Of a stretch of 64,000 nt of DNA, positions 44,956-58,284 are shown piece after piece. The stretch covers positions 115,674,150 through 115,738,149 of the forward strand of contig NC_045434.1 of the NCBI RefSeq assembly GCF_002776525.5. Direction: 5' to 3'. Source of the stretch: Piliocolobus tephrosceles (Eukaryota; Chordata; Mammalia; Primates; Cercopithecidae). Each line of letters opens with the position of its first letter. The first letter of the stretch is position 1. Both the position numbers and the translations under genes were made by a program. Below the pieces are notes generated by a model that saw only the letters and a list, made by a program, of their open reading frames with translations, did not search any database and was not told the origin of the DNA.

Positions 44956-47900
44956 AAAAGTCCCCTATAAGAGAAAGGTAGCTTTAAAGTCAGGTCTACA
45001 AAGCTTAGTCAGTTGCTGACAGTAGCAGTTAAGTAAGAACTTTGCTGCCCCTTCTCTTATCTCTTTACTCTCTTCAATATTCACTTCACTTCCAGAGTGT
45101 TCAGAAATACCAAATATGAGCTGAATAAGAAGTGGAAAGACAAGGATTAATTCCCTCCACAAACTATAAGCCTGGCTGATAGAGTGAATATTTCACTTGA
45201 GATCAAATGGTAAGAATTTTGACTATTACATAGGAGTGAACAAAATAGCTTGACATTATGTTTGAAACTTATAGTGACCTTTGGATTAATATTGTTTGTA
45301 TTTAATCTAAGAATTATCTGAAAAGGCATGAAACTGCCTGTTTTTATCTAGTACCCAAGGAAGAACACCTCCAATGCAGTTTAGGAAATAATGTTGCTTT
45401 ATGATTATATCCAATGACAGTTATTTTCTCAACATTCTGATTACTCATAGCATAAATTAGACATCTAGCAATTGTTTAATAGTTTTACTCTATGCATATA
45501 ATGGGTAGAAACATAGTTTTAGAACTCTATGTCCCATGATTGTTAATTATTGGCCAGAGTTTTGAAAAATCTATCCTTTGAAATATAGCTTGTGAGCATA
45601 GATTCTTTTGTGTTCTGTTTTGAAATATACCCTTACCTTCACCTGCTCTGGAATGAGTGGTTCTCAGAATGCTTTCTTCTTTTGCAGATTCACTGTCATC
45701 TTTGTCTGATGTTACAACATAGTGACCACTCAACTATCCTCAATGGTATTTGACTACATGGATTCTGTAAATAGGTGAAGCTTAAGAACACTATTTTTTT
45801 TTTTCAAGTACAATATACTGTAGTCATAAAATGGATGGGGTCTTGTCCATATATCGATGTGAAATTTAGATAAAACAAGAAATGTGAAGAATACATAATC
45901 TCACATTTTGTATGTCACATTATAAATTCTACATCAGGATGTATGTCATTTTTGCCCTATTATTCTCTACCAAAGGGAAACAAATTAGGAGAGCCCATCA
46001 CATTTGTTTATTTATTTAACATTTGAAAATCATAATCACAGAACTGAACTTCCTATTCCTTGGTGTGCTTCATGTAGCACACCCAAGATATAGGTGAGTG
46101 GTGGCTTTTTTATTGGAGAAATTACAAAGTTTATTTTTCTTACATTTGAAATTCAAAAAATGTGTACCTCTCTAAAAGATACAATTGCTTCGTCCTCACC
46201 TGTGTGATGAGGTTAGATGCTGCCATTCTGTTAAAAGCAAAACTTCATTCCAGATGTATTTTGAATGAATTCTTGATTCACAATGGAAGTTGCTCCCAGC
46301 TAAAATGAAATATGTGTTGCCTTCTCTCCAGTTTGTTTTCTCGGATTTCTAAACAAGAAAGACAAAAAAGGACAGAAAACACTTTGTGTTTGCTATAACC
46401 TTGAGAATCAATCCTAAGAGTTGAATGTCAAATTGTTGAATTACTTGCTCTTATTATCCTCTAACTGTTCCATATTCTTTTAATTGACTCAGTCTTGTAA
46501 AGATAAACGCCTTGGGTTACGTGTAACACAACACAGCACAACATAATGCAATTTCATAAAGGATCTTCTGTAATTGCTTATCACACATGGCTGTGCATGA
46601 CAGATAGAAACAATAAAGAAACAAATGGAAAATATTAGGCCAAACCTTATTACTGAGATAATATTTGAAATAATCTTGAAATACTTTTTGATACACATTG
46701 TCCATATGTAAGCCTTGAGAATGATTGGAGTTTCTGAAATCTATCTGGTTGTATATTGGAAATGGTGGGGAGCAACTAGTAAGGGGGCTAACTTTGTAAA
46801 TAACTAAGAAGAATTCTGAGTGTTAACAAGAAGAAAAGCAACTGATTTAAAGTAAAAGTTGGTATCCAAGGAGTAAGAGCTCATGATATTGTCGGTAGCC
46901 CCATCGTTGATGAAAAACAGCAAAGTATCAAGGTTGACTCTGTGTTTAATACGAAGTATGACACAATTTTGTGCATGAAGAGGATGCTGACCTTTCAAAT
47001 CCAAGCAAGTACACAGATAACTTAATATCATTTTGCTACAGCAAAAGTTTCAGAAGAGAAGTGATAAAATATTCATTTAGTTTGATTTGAGAACCTGAAG
47101 TTTTCAGTTTTTCACTTATCAATTAAGTGTTTCCTCTAAAATAATCTCATAAAAAACCTGGGAATATTTTACTAATGTTTATTATTTCTCTCATTACATG
47201 TCAACTTCTGAGGATTTCTTGTCTTCAGAAATCATGTGAGGCATCTTAGTGATGACATAATTGATGTCTCTGAATTGACAAATCATGAAAGTGGGGACAC
47301 GAAAGTAAAATGACTTATATGACACTGATATAAGATGAATTCATGACAGCATCTGTATAGAACCAAGGGTATTGTCCTTTCCCGAGGTCTTCAAATGTCT
47401 CATAAAGATAAAAAGTTCTGAGGACATGCCTCCAGGGAATAGAGGGACATGATTTGAATAACATTTCCATGAGTTTAACATTTCCTCCATATTTCTATTT
47501 GAAAACACACAAAATTATGGACACTTTATGTTCTAATTTATAGTAATGTTCATTTCTAAATAAAATTTTATTTAAATTGCTTTGAAGGATGCTCACACAT
47601 ACACAGTATTTTCTGTTTTATTACCTAGGTGGTCTGGTAATTAAATTATTTATATCGGAACACTGAGTTAAACTGAAAAGAGGTGATACTGAATTTCAAT
47701 CTCATATTTGGGGGAATTCATCTCCTCTTGCTCATAACGTTGCAAAATTAAGACATAAATAAGCATATAATATAGCACAATTGTTTTTCACTGCTTTATA
47801 TATTATGTCAGTGTAATTTCTAAATAAAAATGAGCAGAATACTACCACCACACAAATTATTGTTAAGCTATACAGTTGGTGGAAATTCAATAAATATATT

Positions 47901-48109
47901 TGATAAGAAAATAAACAATTTGTATCGTATGGACATTCAAAATGGTAAGTGATAATTTTTTTCAATTTATTTTATTGTTTCAGAGGACCATGCAGCAAAG
48001 GATTATTCAACCAAAAAAACTATGTTCTTTATGTCATTGTAATTTAAACATGTGGATATACTCAGTTACAAGAACGTGTTGATTGAATACTGTATTCTTA
48101 AAGACTATT
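44956..48109. other. Long AT-rich intergenic stretch, no gene seen
   Basis: I recognise no exon, RNA or repeat family over about 3.1 kb. All frames are short and without known domains. Confidence 0.5.
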
Positions 48110-49410
48110 TTTTGTAGCAGCTTTATGTTCACAGTAAAATTGAGAGGAACGTACAAAAATTTCTTATTATACCCCCTTGCTCCCCCACCCACACAGACTC
48201 TCCTGTTACCAACATCCTTCACCAGCCTGGCACATTTGTTACAAACGATGAAAGTACAATGACAGATCACTGTGCATCTCAAGGTGCATCATTTACATTA
48301 GGGCTCACTCTTTGTTTGTTTGTTTTTTTTGTTGTTGTTGTTGTTTTTATTTCTGTTTTTGAGATGGAGTCTCACTCTGTCACCTAAGCTGGAGTGCAGT
48401 GGCACTATCTCAACTCACTGCAACCTCTGCCTCCTGGGTTCAAGTGACTCTCCTGCCTCAACCTCCCAAATAGCTGGGATTACGGGCACGCCCTACCTCA
48501 TCCAGCTAATTTTTGTATTTTTAGTGGAGATGGGGTTTCACCATGTTGGCCAGGCTGGTCTCAAACTCCTGACCTCAAGTGATCTGCCTGCCTCAGTCTT
48601 CCATGGTGCTGGGATTACAGGTATGAGCCACAACGCCCAGCCAGGGCTCACTCTTGGTGTTCTATATTGTATGGATTTTGACAAATATATAGTAACACTT
48701 ATCCACCATTATAATATCACACAGAGGTGTTTCGCTGCCCTAAAAATTCTCTATTCTCTATCTATTTAACCCTCCCTTTCCTCCAACCTGTCAACCACTG
48801 TTCATTTTGCTATCTCCATAGTTTTGCTTTTCCCAGAAGGTCATATAATCGGAATCACAGTAAATATGCGGCCTTTCAAATTGGCTTCCATCACTCAGTA
48901 ATATGAACTTATTAATAAGATTATTCTATGTTTTACATGGCTTATCAGCTCATTTCTATTCAATGTTTGATAATATTTTACTTTCCAGAGGTACTACAGT
49001 TTATTTATCCATTCAGCTACTGAAGGACATCTTGTTTGCTTCCAAGTTTTGGTAATTACTAATAAAATTACTATAAATATTTGTGTGCAGTTTTTTGTTT
49101 TTTGTCTTTTGTTTTTTTTGCACGAACTTGTTGCAGCCCCTTTGGGTAAATACTAAGAAGTGTGATGGCTGGACTGTATAGTTATGAGTATGTTAATTTT
49201 ATAAGAAACTTCCAAACTGTCTTCCAAAGAGTCTGTACCATTTTCCATTTCCATAGCAATGAATGAGAATTCCTTTTTCTCTCCACATCCTTACCAACAT
49301 TTATGTTTTCAATGTTCTGGATTTGGGCCATTCTGATAGGTATGTAGTAGTAATGTAGTTTTTCATTATTTATGTCTAAGATATTTTCCTTGTATCTGTC
49401 CCTTTCTATT
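48110..49410 (-). mobile_element. Old L1M LINE fragment, split by an Alu
   Basis: The antisense L1M text has the order typical of L1MC-like elements. It reads AGCAGCTTTATGTTCACAGTAAAATTGAGAGGAACGTACAAA (48117), then AACCTGTCAACCACTGTTCATTTTGC (48786) and GGTCATATAATCGGAATCACAG. It continues CAGTTTATTTATCCATTCAGCTACTGAAGGACATC (49009) and AAACTTCCAAACTGTCTTCCAAAGAGTCTGTACC (49206). It is heavily mutated and cannot encode protein. Confidence 0.8.
48313..48642 (-). mobile_element. AluS-like insertion in the L1M
   Basis: A long T/G-rich tail at 48313-48360 is followed by an antisense Alu body ending GCCCAGCC. The host word AGGGCTCACTCTT is duplicated exactly at 48300-48312 and 48643-48655. The 149-residue frame across it is Alu sequence. 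Confidence 0.94.
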
Positions 49411-50175
49411 TGTAATATCACCACCTATTTTCAACACTTATATTCCTTGTGTGGCTATTACATTTAACATTTTATGCATCATTCACCAACATCACTGACT
49501 ATTTTTATAGAACACTATTATATGAGTATTCTCATCATAGCGTTCCTACCCCTGCAAAGTAAATTTCAATTTCCTTGCACTGACATTCAGATGTTGCTCC
49601 CATGTGATTTGGTGTCCTGATATTTCTTGCATGGTACTTTTTACCAATATGTACACTAATTTTTAAAACACCAATATCCTGGGAAAGCAACTCTGTTTTC
49701 TTCCCTTTTGTGATCTGCTATACCATTGTTCTTTGCCCTTTTACACATTATTACAATAAGCCCAGTTTCCACTTGTTTTCCAAAGGTTTCCTTGGTTATT
49801 TCATTCATGAAACTCTTTTCCCCTGGAGAGACTTTATATATTCATCATGTACTAAAGACCAAGTTCTGCCTTAGTCTTGGCAGCCCCTTTCTTCAGGATA
49901 TATTTGGTTGAATGTGGGAAGTGCAATTAAATATATTATGGGAATACAGGCAACGGTAGAAATCTAAACTAGTTTTAGAGTATAATGGAGGAGCTGATAA
50001 CCTAACAATGTGAGAGAAGGAGTATCCTGGAGATAGGGACCTATTTTGACTCTTGAAAGACTGGGAGTTTGTCACATATAAACAAGAAAGGTTTGCAGTG
50101 CTAAGGGAACATCACTGCCAAGACTTGGAAGTACAATCATGTACTGTGCATATTGTTTATTAGGCACTAAACATA
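49411..50175. other. Intergenic DNA, no gene seen
   Basis: Nothing is recognised. Frames at 49726-49911 and 49893-50075 have no known domains. Confidence 0.5.
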
Positions 50176-51290
50176 GACACTTTTCATTTATTCAAGAAAT
50201 ATTTGTTGAGTACTTATAAATATCTGTTAGAAAACTTCTAGATATGGAAACAGGGAGTTCTCAGTGAACTTGAAGATTTTTTGTCACATAAAGTTTTTAA
50301 GGTCATGTACCTTTAAAATAGACTAATTTGGTAGCTCAATAATGTTAATCGACACCTGAATTTTTTACATCTTCCGGTCATGTGATCTCTACTTAGCTGA
50401 AACTCAGGGAGGATTCAGAAGCAGTACTGTTTCTTTTTATGCATCACATTTTAAGAGCAAGGAAAGCTTTTCTAGAAATTTCCAAGTAGACTTCCAAGTC
50501 TCATCAGACAGAACGTTTTGCATACCTGGCCTAAACCAATCATTTACAAAAGGAATTGGCTCATAACAATCAGCTTAAATCAGTCAAAAATCACTTCAGG
50601 AGTTGAAATGAGGAACAGAGTCCCTGAGTCATACATGGGTATCATGCACACCTGAACCAAACAGGGGATCTGTCAATCAGAAAATGTGAGAAATGGGTGC
50701 CAGATAGGTGATTGTTGGTATCTGTAACAACCAATCGTTTACTAGTCACTGTGCTTGATGTTAGGAAGGCCATGGAGAGCAAAATACATAATTTCTAACC
50801 TCAGGGAGCTGAGGAAATGTTGAGTAAAGTATTATTAAATAATCACACAGGTAGTTAATAAACAACAATATCTTTTAAAAGAAACATGTGCAGGGAGAGA
50901 AGAAAGCATTTAATATGGTGAACTTTATTTACTATGGGGTGTCAAGGAAGATTTCTATGAGGAAATACATTTGAGCCATAATCGGAAGTTAAGTCAGAAT
51001 AAAACAAGTAAAGGGTAGATAATTTAAGGGAAAGTATAATCCTGGTAAAGGGAACAGCATGTGCATAAGATATGACACTAGTTGTACCTTGAGAAATGAA
51101 AACAATTCTGTGATCAGAGAATAGCGAGAATGCAAAAATGGCATAGGAGAAAAAAATGGACAATATAGAAGAGACTATCCTGTTTGCAATGTCCAGCTTA
51201 GTCTTAAGAGAAAAGAGAAGACACAGAGAAATTGAAAGCAGGAGAATATCATGATGTGGGATAAATGAGCCTTCCAGAATGCTGTAAAGC
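50176..51290 (-). mobile_element. L2 LINE fragments (two pieces)
   Basis: Positions 50176-50260 (TTTCATTTATTCAAGAAATATTTGTTGAGTACTTATAAATATCTG) are the complement of the L2 3' end. Positions about 50725-51290 (CACTGTGCTTGATGTTAGG, TAACCTCAGGGAGCTGAGG, GTGTCAAGGAAGATTTCTATGAGGAAATACATTTGAGCC, GGAACAGCATGTGCATAAG) continue upstream in L2. The 465 bp between them is unassigned and may be a separate old insertion. Confidence 0.6.
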
Positions 51291-52854
51291 TGGCAAAAGA
51301 TAATATTCAGGAAAACCCTGGAGTTTTTAACCCAGGAGTCAGTTGTTAACCCCAGAACTAGGAATCAGTTGTTAACTATGGGTAGGTTTCAAGAACCAGG
51401 AAGCTTGATATTTACAAATGAAATCTCAAAAATTATTAGTGAAAACATCCTAGAATGGTGATATAATTCTCAAATACAAAAAAAAAAAAGCAAGGATAAG
51501 GAAGATAACAAACTTTCAGAATCTCCCAGAAGCTTATTTTGTCTGAGTAAACTGGATTATTAGTCTAATCTTTCAGTAGAGGAAAAAACAGAGTATGTGT
51601 GATCTCTTGAAGTTAAAATATAAAACTTTTGTCATGTTGCAGCCTTGATTTCTTCTCTTTGTTATACTCTTTTATTCCTATCAACTATTAAGTAATGTTA
51701 AACAATCATCCAAATATTTCTTGAATTCATCCACATTTCTGTGGCTCAACTCACACTATGGTTATCCATCCCTTATCTAAAAATTGGACAATTGTATTGA
51801 ATCTCTTTGCTTGTATTTGTTCCTGAATTCTTAGCTGTAAAAGAAAAGAAAGATCCTCCACGTATACCCCAAAGTACGATGGCACAAGCACAACACAAGC
51901 ATTGTACTATATTGATAAAAATCCAAGTTGAGTATTCTTGGTTTTCAGGCAGTTATTTTTCATGCAGCAATTTGGGGAACCAGCCTCCTTCCATATTGTG
52001 GCTCCACAGTGGTATTTACCTCCAGCCAGCAAGAAGAGAAATAAATTAGATGCTTCTTAAATGTCTTGTCCCAGTAGCAGCTCATATAGTTTCCATTCAC
52101 ATTCCATTTGCAAAAAAAAGAAAATTGGTCACTTCCCTGAATCAAGTGAAGGAAGCCTGGAAAATGTGATGTAGCACTGTTCTTAGAAGAAGGCTCTTTT
52201 GTTGTGTGTTATCAACTGATGAACTCTGCCACATTTGTTTCTAATCTTGCTGTAATCCAAACTATAAACATGATAATTAAAACAGTTTATTTAATATTTC
52301 TTTGTTTAAAGACTTAAAGGTATGCACTGATTTTAGAACAAAGTTCACTCCTTTTCATGGATGCTTATGTGTAATATTTATCTCAGCCCATTCTAAATTT
52401 ACAACCCCCTTTGTTGCTAGTTGTTTCTCAAGATTATATTGCAAAATTACTAAACTTCTGTTGTCTAGAACATGCTGCATTATTTTGCCTTTAAATTCTG
52501 AAACTTGATCTTCTCTCTGCCAGTAACTCTATCTTTTTCATTCTCTTCCCCAACTCATGCATACACTTAAAGTCGCTGTGCAAATTCCACAGGCCCAGAG
52601 TGCCCACCTCTGTCCCAGACCAAATGAGGCACCCCTGCATTTATTAGTGTAATGTTTTGTAATTCCCTTTCATAAAATCTCATCATACTTAAATCGATGA
52701 TCTATTTAATGTCTATTTCCTCAATAAATTTTTTATCTTTTAGGCAAAATTTGTAACTCTTGCACACTGCACATAGTGGTTGCTGAAGACTCATTTTTAA
52801 TTATAGTAAGTTTTGTTATAATGCTAGTTTTAAAAATGAAAATTGGTTCTAGAA
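51291..52854. other. AT-rich intergenic DNA, no gene seen
   Basis: No gene or family is assigned over 1.5 kb. Confidence 0.5.
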
Positions 52855-52859
52855 CCAAT

Positions 52860-52954
52860 CTTCCTTCTTTCCCTCCCTCCCTCCATCTTTCTTTCTCTCC
52901 TTCCTTCCTTCCTTCCTTCCTTCCTTCCTTCCTTCCTTCCTTCCNNNNNNNNNN

Positions 52955-53002
<48 letters not shown>

Positions 53003-53078
53003 TTTCTTTTCCTCCCTCTCCCTCCCTCCCTTCTTCCCTTCCTTCGTTCCTTTCTCTCTTTCTCTTTCTTTCTTTCTT
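52860..53078 (+). repeat. (TTCC)n/(TTTC)n microsatellite with a 10-base assembly gap
   Basis: TTCC units at 52893-52944 run into ten N at 52945-52954 and continue as TTTC units at 52955-53000, then mixed CCCT/TTTC to the T-run at 53079. The gap marks an unresolved length. The 116-residue and 84-residue frames read through X and are artefacts. Confidence 0.95.
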
Positions 53079-53373
53079 TTTTTTTTTTTTGAGATAGAGT
53101 CTCCTCCTTCTTGTTACCTAGGCTGAAGTGCAGTGGTATGATCTCAGCTCACTGTTGCCTCCGCCTCCTGGGTTCAAACGATTCTCCCCTTTCAGCTTCT
53201 CCAGTAGCTGGGAACACAGGCACGCACCACCATGTCTGACTAATTTTTGCGCTTTTAGTAGAGAGGCGGTTCCACCATGTTGGCCAGGTTGGTCTCAAAC
53301 TCCTGACCTCAGGTGATCCACCCATGTCGGCTTCCCAAAGTACTAGGATTACAGACATAAGTCACCATGCCCC
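53079..53373 (-). mobile_element. AluS-like element adjoining the STR
   Basis: A T-run at 53079-53090 leads into an antisense Alu (GAGATAGAGTCTCCTCC... to ACCATGCCCC) with scattered changes. The pyrimidine STR next to its tail probably grew from the tail. Confidence 0.88.
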
Positions 53374-53444
53374 AATTATTGCTACCTTTTCTATTGGGTT
53401 GTTATCTTCTATTTATTTGTTACACTAGTTTGACTATTGTGTTC

Positions 53445-53802
53445 TGTTATAAACCAAATGTTTGTGCCCCTCCCCCGATTTGTATGTCAAAATCTAGTAC
53501 CTAACCTGATGTTATTTGGAGGTTGGGCCTCTGAGAGGTAATTACATTGTGAGCTTTCATGAAGGGAATTAGAGTCCTTGGAAGAGGAGGTCAGAGAGTT
53601 AACTTACTCTCTCTCTACCCTGTGTGGACACAGCAAGAAAAAAACTATCTGTAAACCAGGAAAAGACCCCTCGCCAAGAAGCCAACACTTCTGGCACCCT
53701 GATCTCAGACTGTTAACCTCCAGAACTGTAAGAAAGAAATGTTTATTGTTTAAGCCACCAGTCTATGATAATTCCTTATGTTGGCCCAAACTGACTAAGG
53801 CA
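53445..53802 (+). mobile_element. MaLR LTR (MLT1-type), solo, end to end
   Basis: It starts TGTTATAAACCAAATGTTTGTGCCCC and has CCTCTGAGAGGTAATTAC. It continues through CTACCCTGTGTGGACACAGCAAGAA and AACCTCCAGAACTGTAAGAAAGAAATG (the polyadenylation box region), and ends CAAACTGACTAAGGCA. TG...CA termini are present. Confidence 0.88.
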
Positions 53803-56299
53803 AGCTCTTGATTCCATCTTTCCCCATATACCCTATTGTTTTTATTGTGTGATTTTGCATAACACAGTGATTCTTAGGGAATCACATGAAATGCTAAAGA
53901 GAACTGAGGATAAATGAAAGAGCAATTGTGTGAAGCTAATTAGGGACTTGTTTATATTGGTCAAAGCATGAAATAATAGCAGTCTCCCATTCCAGATAGT
54001 ACCTGAGCTCATAGGACTGCCAGATTATGCTACCCTCAGACATTCATAGGGCTATTCTCAGAATTTTAGTGAAGAAACCAATCTTTTCTCATTATGTCCC
54101 AGTGTCAGGTCAAAGGGGGAAAGAAGTTATGGACCTGTGTGAGTGGAAGCTCTTTCAAGATCACCAGTGTCATTGAAGGGAAAGGGAGTGATTCTTTGTA
54201 AGTCTGTAACTAAGCACACTTCACATGAGTTCTGCTTCATGCAGTCTTTCAAATAACAGTCCTGAGAATATCCAGACTCCTTGTAGCTTTTCCTTTCCAT
54301 TTGAGATTTTTAGCCATCATTTATTTCTTTTAAGATTTTATCCATCACTTCACTTCCATTAGCCTCAGTTTTCTTATCTACCAAAAGATATGATTGAAGC
54401 AGTTCATCAATAAGCTTTCCTTAGCTTTCCTTTTCTTAGAAAAGACTTTAATTTACAGTATTACCCTCATTTTACCTACACCATACCCAAGCATCAAGGT
54501 AAAAAGGAAATGGAAGTGTGAATTGAAAAGTTTCTGCTGGCAGCATATTAGACTCCTAACTATAAAGGTAATTATGCCTTATGCTGTTTGTCAGCCTTTC
54601 ACTAACCCATACGTACCTGTAGATCTGTCTTTGGGGTAATCAATCCTTCTCAGAACATAAAATAGCACAAGATGTCTTTTAATCTCAGGAATGTAAGGAG
54701 TCAGATTCTAAAGCCCCCAAAACAAGTGGGAATAGGCCGCATCTCTCTAAGTATTAGCTGGAGTGGTGAAGCAGTCAGAGCATTTCCTAGTGTTGGACAG
54801 TGGAATTGCTGTTTCCCACTGTGAATGTCATCAAATGTGAGTAAAAATAAAGACATCACTGTGCTTTTGGTCTAAAAGAAAGGAAGATAAAATGATATCA
54901 CAACTTACTGTCAAAACATTTAGTATAGATCACAGGGGTTACATTTTAAGGAAAAACAAGCCCTATTTGTAAAGAGAAAAACATATCTAATTTGAAAATG
55001 ATGTAAAACTACTTGTATCACAAAACAGACACCTTACTGCAAACTTAATGAGGCCAAGGTCACATTGATATCTTTAAATGTAATATTGTAAATATTGTAA
55101 AAATGTAATATCTTTAAATGTAATATTCTTGATAGAAAGAAATCTGTGCAGAAATTTTTAAAAATTGAATTATTTCTAGTGGTTTTGTTTTGTTTTCTGT
55201 TTGCTTAAATTTTGTCAGATTATGCATGAACACATTGAGTTCAAATGATGGTACAAATTTTTGTGTCAGGGTGTACAATTTCGAATAATTAAAAAAAGAA
55301 ATGGAAAGAAGCAAACGAACTCTTCCTTAGTGTTATTAAAAGCATACAGTAAAAGGAGAAAGAAAAGTAGAAAGATAAAGAATTTTTTAAAAAAATCCAC
55401 AGATATAGCCACATAGTTGTCAAGCTGACTCCTGAAATGAGATCTGACATGTCAATATCAGTTGGGAAAGATAAAGGTAATTTCAGTGTCTCTAAACACT
55501 TAGAGGAGCTACCAGAACAAAATCAGTGAGATCTATATCAACAAGGTGGTTACAGCACTGGGAATGCATTGTGGGACTTTTTTTTCAATAAGTTGATCTA
55601 AACAAGCCTGGCCAAGCTATTCACAGTCTCTGTTACCTGAGTGTCACTTTGCAAAGTAGAACAGACACTTGGAAGTGTTAGTCTCCAGATGCATATTACA
55701 TGGGGATTATGATTTAAAATTTTGTTTCCTATGATCTAAAAACAAGTGAATCATAATAGTTTGTCAAAGAAAAAAATGAAGATGGAAATACACTATCATT
55801 CAGAAAGTAGTTACAGTCAAAACTTAGCCGGTTCCACTGTGAAAATTTGGTTTTTAAACTTTTCCTCCTTTTTTCATTATTAGTTTTAAATATAGGCTAT
55901 GATCAGCTAACTCTGATTTCATGTTTTCCTCTTACTTTTTCTCAAGGGGCAGGAATATCTTCCAAGCAGGTCTATAGTTATCTTGGTCATTTTTAAACTT
56001 GCAGTATGTTTAAATGAATGTTTCACAAATCAGATTTCTGAAGCTCAAGGCTGCAACTTTCATTGTCTTTCTATGTAGCATTTGTAACAGTCATGGCACA
56101 AAGAAAAGAAGAAACAAGATGAAGGGTATAGAATAATTGATTTACAAAGGTTAAACTTCAAACAAGCATGGGAGTTGCTGGGACTGTTTGGCTGACTAAT
56201 GCTCCTGTGTCTAGTGTTGAATCTAAAGTCATTATAGCTTGGACACACAGTAATTAAAATTAAAATCTGGATATGAAAAAGATTAGTAGCAAATTGAAA
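53803..56299. other. AT-rich intergenic DNA, no gene seen
   Basis: No gene is recognised. At 54345-54400 a CCTCAGTTTTCTTATCTACCAAAAG segment may be a MIR remnant. At 55068-55127 the word ATATCTTTAAATGTAATATT occurs twice, 40 bp apart. Nothing else is assigned. Confidence 0.5.
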
Positions 56300-56949
56300 C
56301 CCAAAAGGATGAATATCTGTCTTGTCCCACCTCTTACTCTGAAGCTGTTGGAGACTTGTTCAGAAAGCTGCTGCCTTTCACCACAGAGCTATATGTGCAC
56401 TTGGCTTAGGACTCAGAGACTTTGAAGAAGATTTGCAGGAGCTAAAGGTCCAGATGCTACAAGCAGCAAGGTGAGCTCTAGATCAGTAACAACAGCATTC
56501 TAAAGCTATTGTGGTACCATGCACAGGTGTCAGAGTATAAAAGTGTACAGCTGGTGATTCTCTTATGCCTTTTGAAAAGCATATAAATGTGTCTTGTAAC
56601 AATACTAACAGAAAAGTACACAATGAAGACAACTAGCGAAAACGTAGTCCTAGCTTAGGTAACCTGATAAATCACAAATCCACTAAAATCTACTCTTTGG
56701 CAAAATTTCACCCACACAGTTTTCTTTAAGCAAACAACTTCTAAATAAAGATAAGAACAAACCATGCTTTTGCCCAATATGCTGAAATGACTCCTCGAAC
56801 AACTGAAAACATGCCAACCATGCTCCCCAAAAGAGGTTGCTGCTTTTCAAAAATAAGTTATTCTTTTAAATTAGTCATATTGTTTTGTATATTAAAACTT
56901 AAACAAAGAAATTATAAGAAAACCTACTATTAACACATACAATGTTATA
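56300..56949. other. Possible 3' flank or LTR region of the ERV-L copy
   Basis: The region lies downstream (on the minus strand) of the ERV-L dUTPase. Its position suggests the 3' untranslated and LTR part of the provirus. I could not match it to an MLT2-type LTR or find LTR termini, so it may instead be unrelated DNA. Confidence 0.3.
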
Positions 56950-57029
56950 TGGCAGGGGAATAGGAGAGGAAAACACATTCATGCATGTATACACACACAA
57001 TATCAAAGTGAAAAAGAAATGTTTACATT

Positions 57030-57545
57030 TATTGCAGTGCATATTTCTGTAACTGATCATGGCCAAAGTTCTTCCACTAATCATTCCATATTCCTTTGGA
57101 TAGTCATGATTTCCTGTATGGTGTGTTTGGGACACAAAACTTCATTTCTAAATGGTCTGGGTCATTAGCTGTCTGTCCGATCAGATTAGCTGTCTGTTGA
57201 CTCTAATCAGCAAGCATAAGAGCTCTAAGAGGGATTTCATGAGATCGTCTTCATTTCAGACTTGACCATTCGCACCCATATTGTGCAGTAGCACCCCAAT
57301 ACCTTCTGAGAGTCATAATAAATTACCTGGCCCTAAGGTTATTTTTTTCCCTGATGGTTCACTAGCATTAGGGCACAAAACTTCTACATGAAATTTTAAC
57401 TGTAAGCTTAATGAAACTATTGGTTTATCTTCTGGAAGAATCCTTTTCCTTTAGAAATAGGAATAAGAAGACCATCAGAATCCACAGTTGCAGGGATGGG
57501 AAGCAAACCTTTGCTAGTGGATCACAAGGGTGAGTAAGAAAGGAC
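57030..57545 (-). pseudogene. ERV-L dUTPase remnant (3' end of pol)
   Basis: The minus strand has the segment that in HERVL follows integrase and encodes a dUTP pyrophosphatase. Landmarks on the plus strand are GGAAGCAAACCTTTGCTAGTGGATCAC (57499-57525), near the domain start, and ATTTATTGCAGTGC (57027-57040), at its end. The live enzyme would hydrolyse dUTP to keep uracil out of viral DNA. This copy has stops and deletions within it. The dUTPase position after integrase separates ERV-L from class I and II proviruses, and this is the best family marker in the copy. Confidence 0.75.
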
Positions 57546-57599
57546 ACTTCATTGTTCACCTTTTAATTTTTGGACTTGTGAATTCTGGCCATGGTAACA

Positions 57600-58275
57600 A
57601 CATTACCATAGAGTACTCACTAATTTAAAGTTTACAGTTTAGCCTGAACAGCATTACCACAGTGTCCCAACACAGACTTCAGTAGGACATTTTACTGTTC
57701 TGTCAGCAAAGCTATTTCAAGGTGATGAACAAAATGATAAGATAAGTGAATTCCATAAATATAAGCAAATTTCTTCCTTTCGCTTGATTTGAAGCGCTAT
57801 TTGATTACCATGAGTGAGGAACTGTGAACGTTCATAGATTTTGGCAAAAGCATCATGGACAAGAAAGGCAGATCCAGATACTAATTGTCTGTCTCAGTGA
57901 GAAAAAAAGCTGTTGCTCCTTCCATGATAGAAATGGTCCGAGGCAATGAACATGAAATATGGTGCCTTACTATTCTCTTTTAGGGAATGGAGCTGTAATG
58001 AGATCTCAATGTCGGTTTCTACTTTTGGCAAGTTGGCCACTTGACAACAGTTATAGTGAGATAAGCTTTAGAAAATAGAAGACCATGGTGTTGAGCCATA
58101 CTTAAGCTCCGTCTCAACTGGCATGAGCACTTTATTCAGTCATTCATTCGGAAATTACTGGGTTGGCTGGAGTAAGAAGCTAGCCTGGCATCCACACACT
58201 GGGTTTCCTTGTTCACATACTTGTTAAAATTATCTTCTGGTAAGAGATTACTGTTTGGTGAACATTCACGTGGGG
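57600..58275 (-). pseudogene. ERV-L integrase remnant
   Basis: The minus-strand text follows HERVL integrase. The segment complementary to 57905-57935 (TGCTCCTTCCATGATAG) and that complementary to 58120-58170 correspond to the catalytic-core start and the zinc-binding N-terminal side. It joins RNase H upstream near 58275 and the dUTPase downstream near 57600. Several stops and small deletions are present, and about 200 bp of the catalytic core appears shortened. No intact D,D-35-E motif can be followed. Confidence 0.75.
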
Positions 58276-58284
58276 CACAAACAT

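Noticed and set aside
48320..48769. 149-residue open frame
   Set aside because: It is antisense Alu sequence running into L1.
52776..53126. 116-residue frame with XXXX
   Set aside because: It crosses the N gap and the TTCC/TTTC repeat, then enters an Alu.
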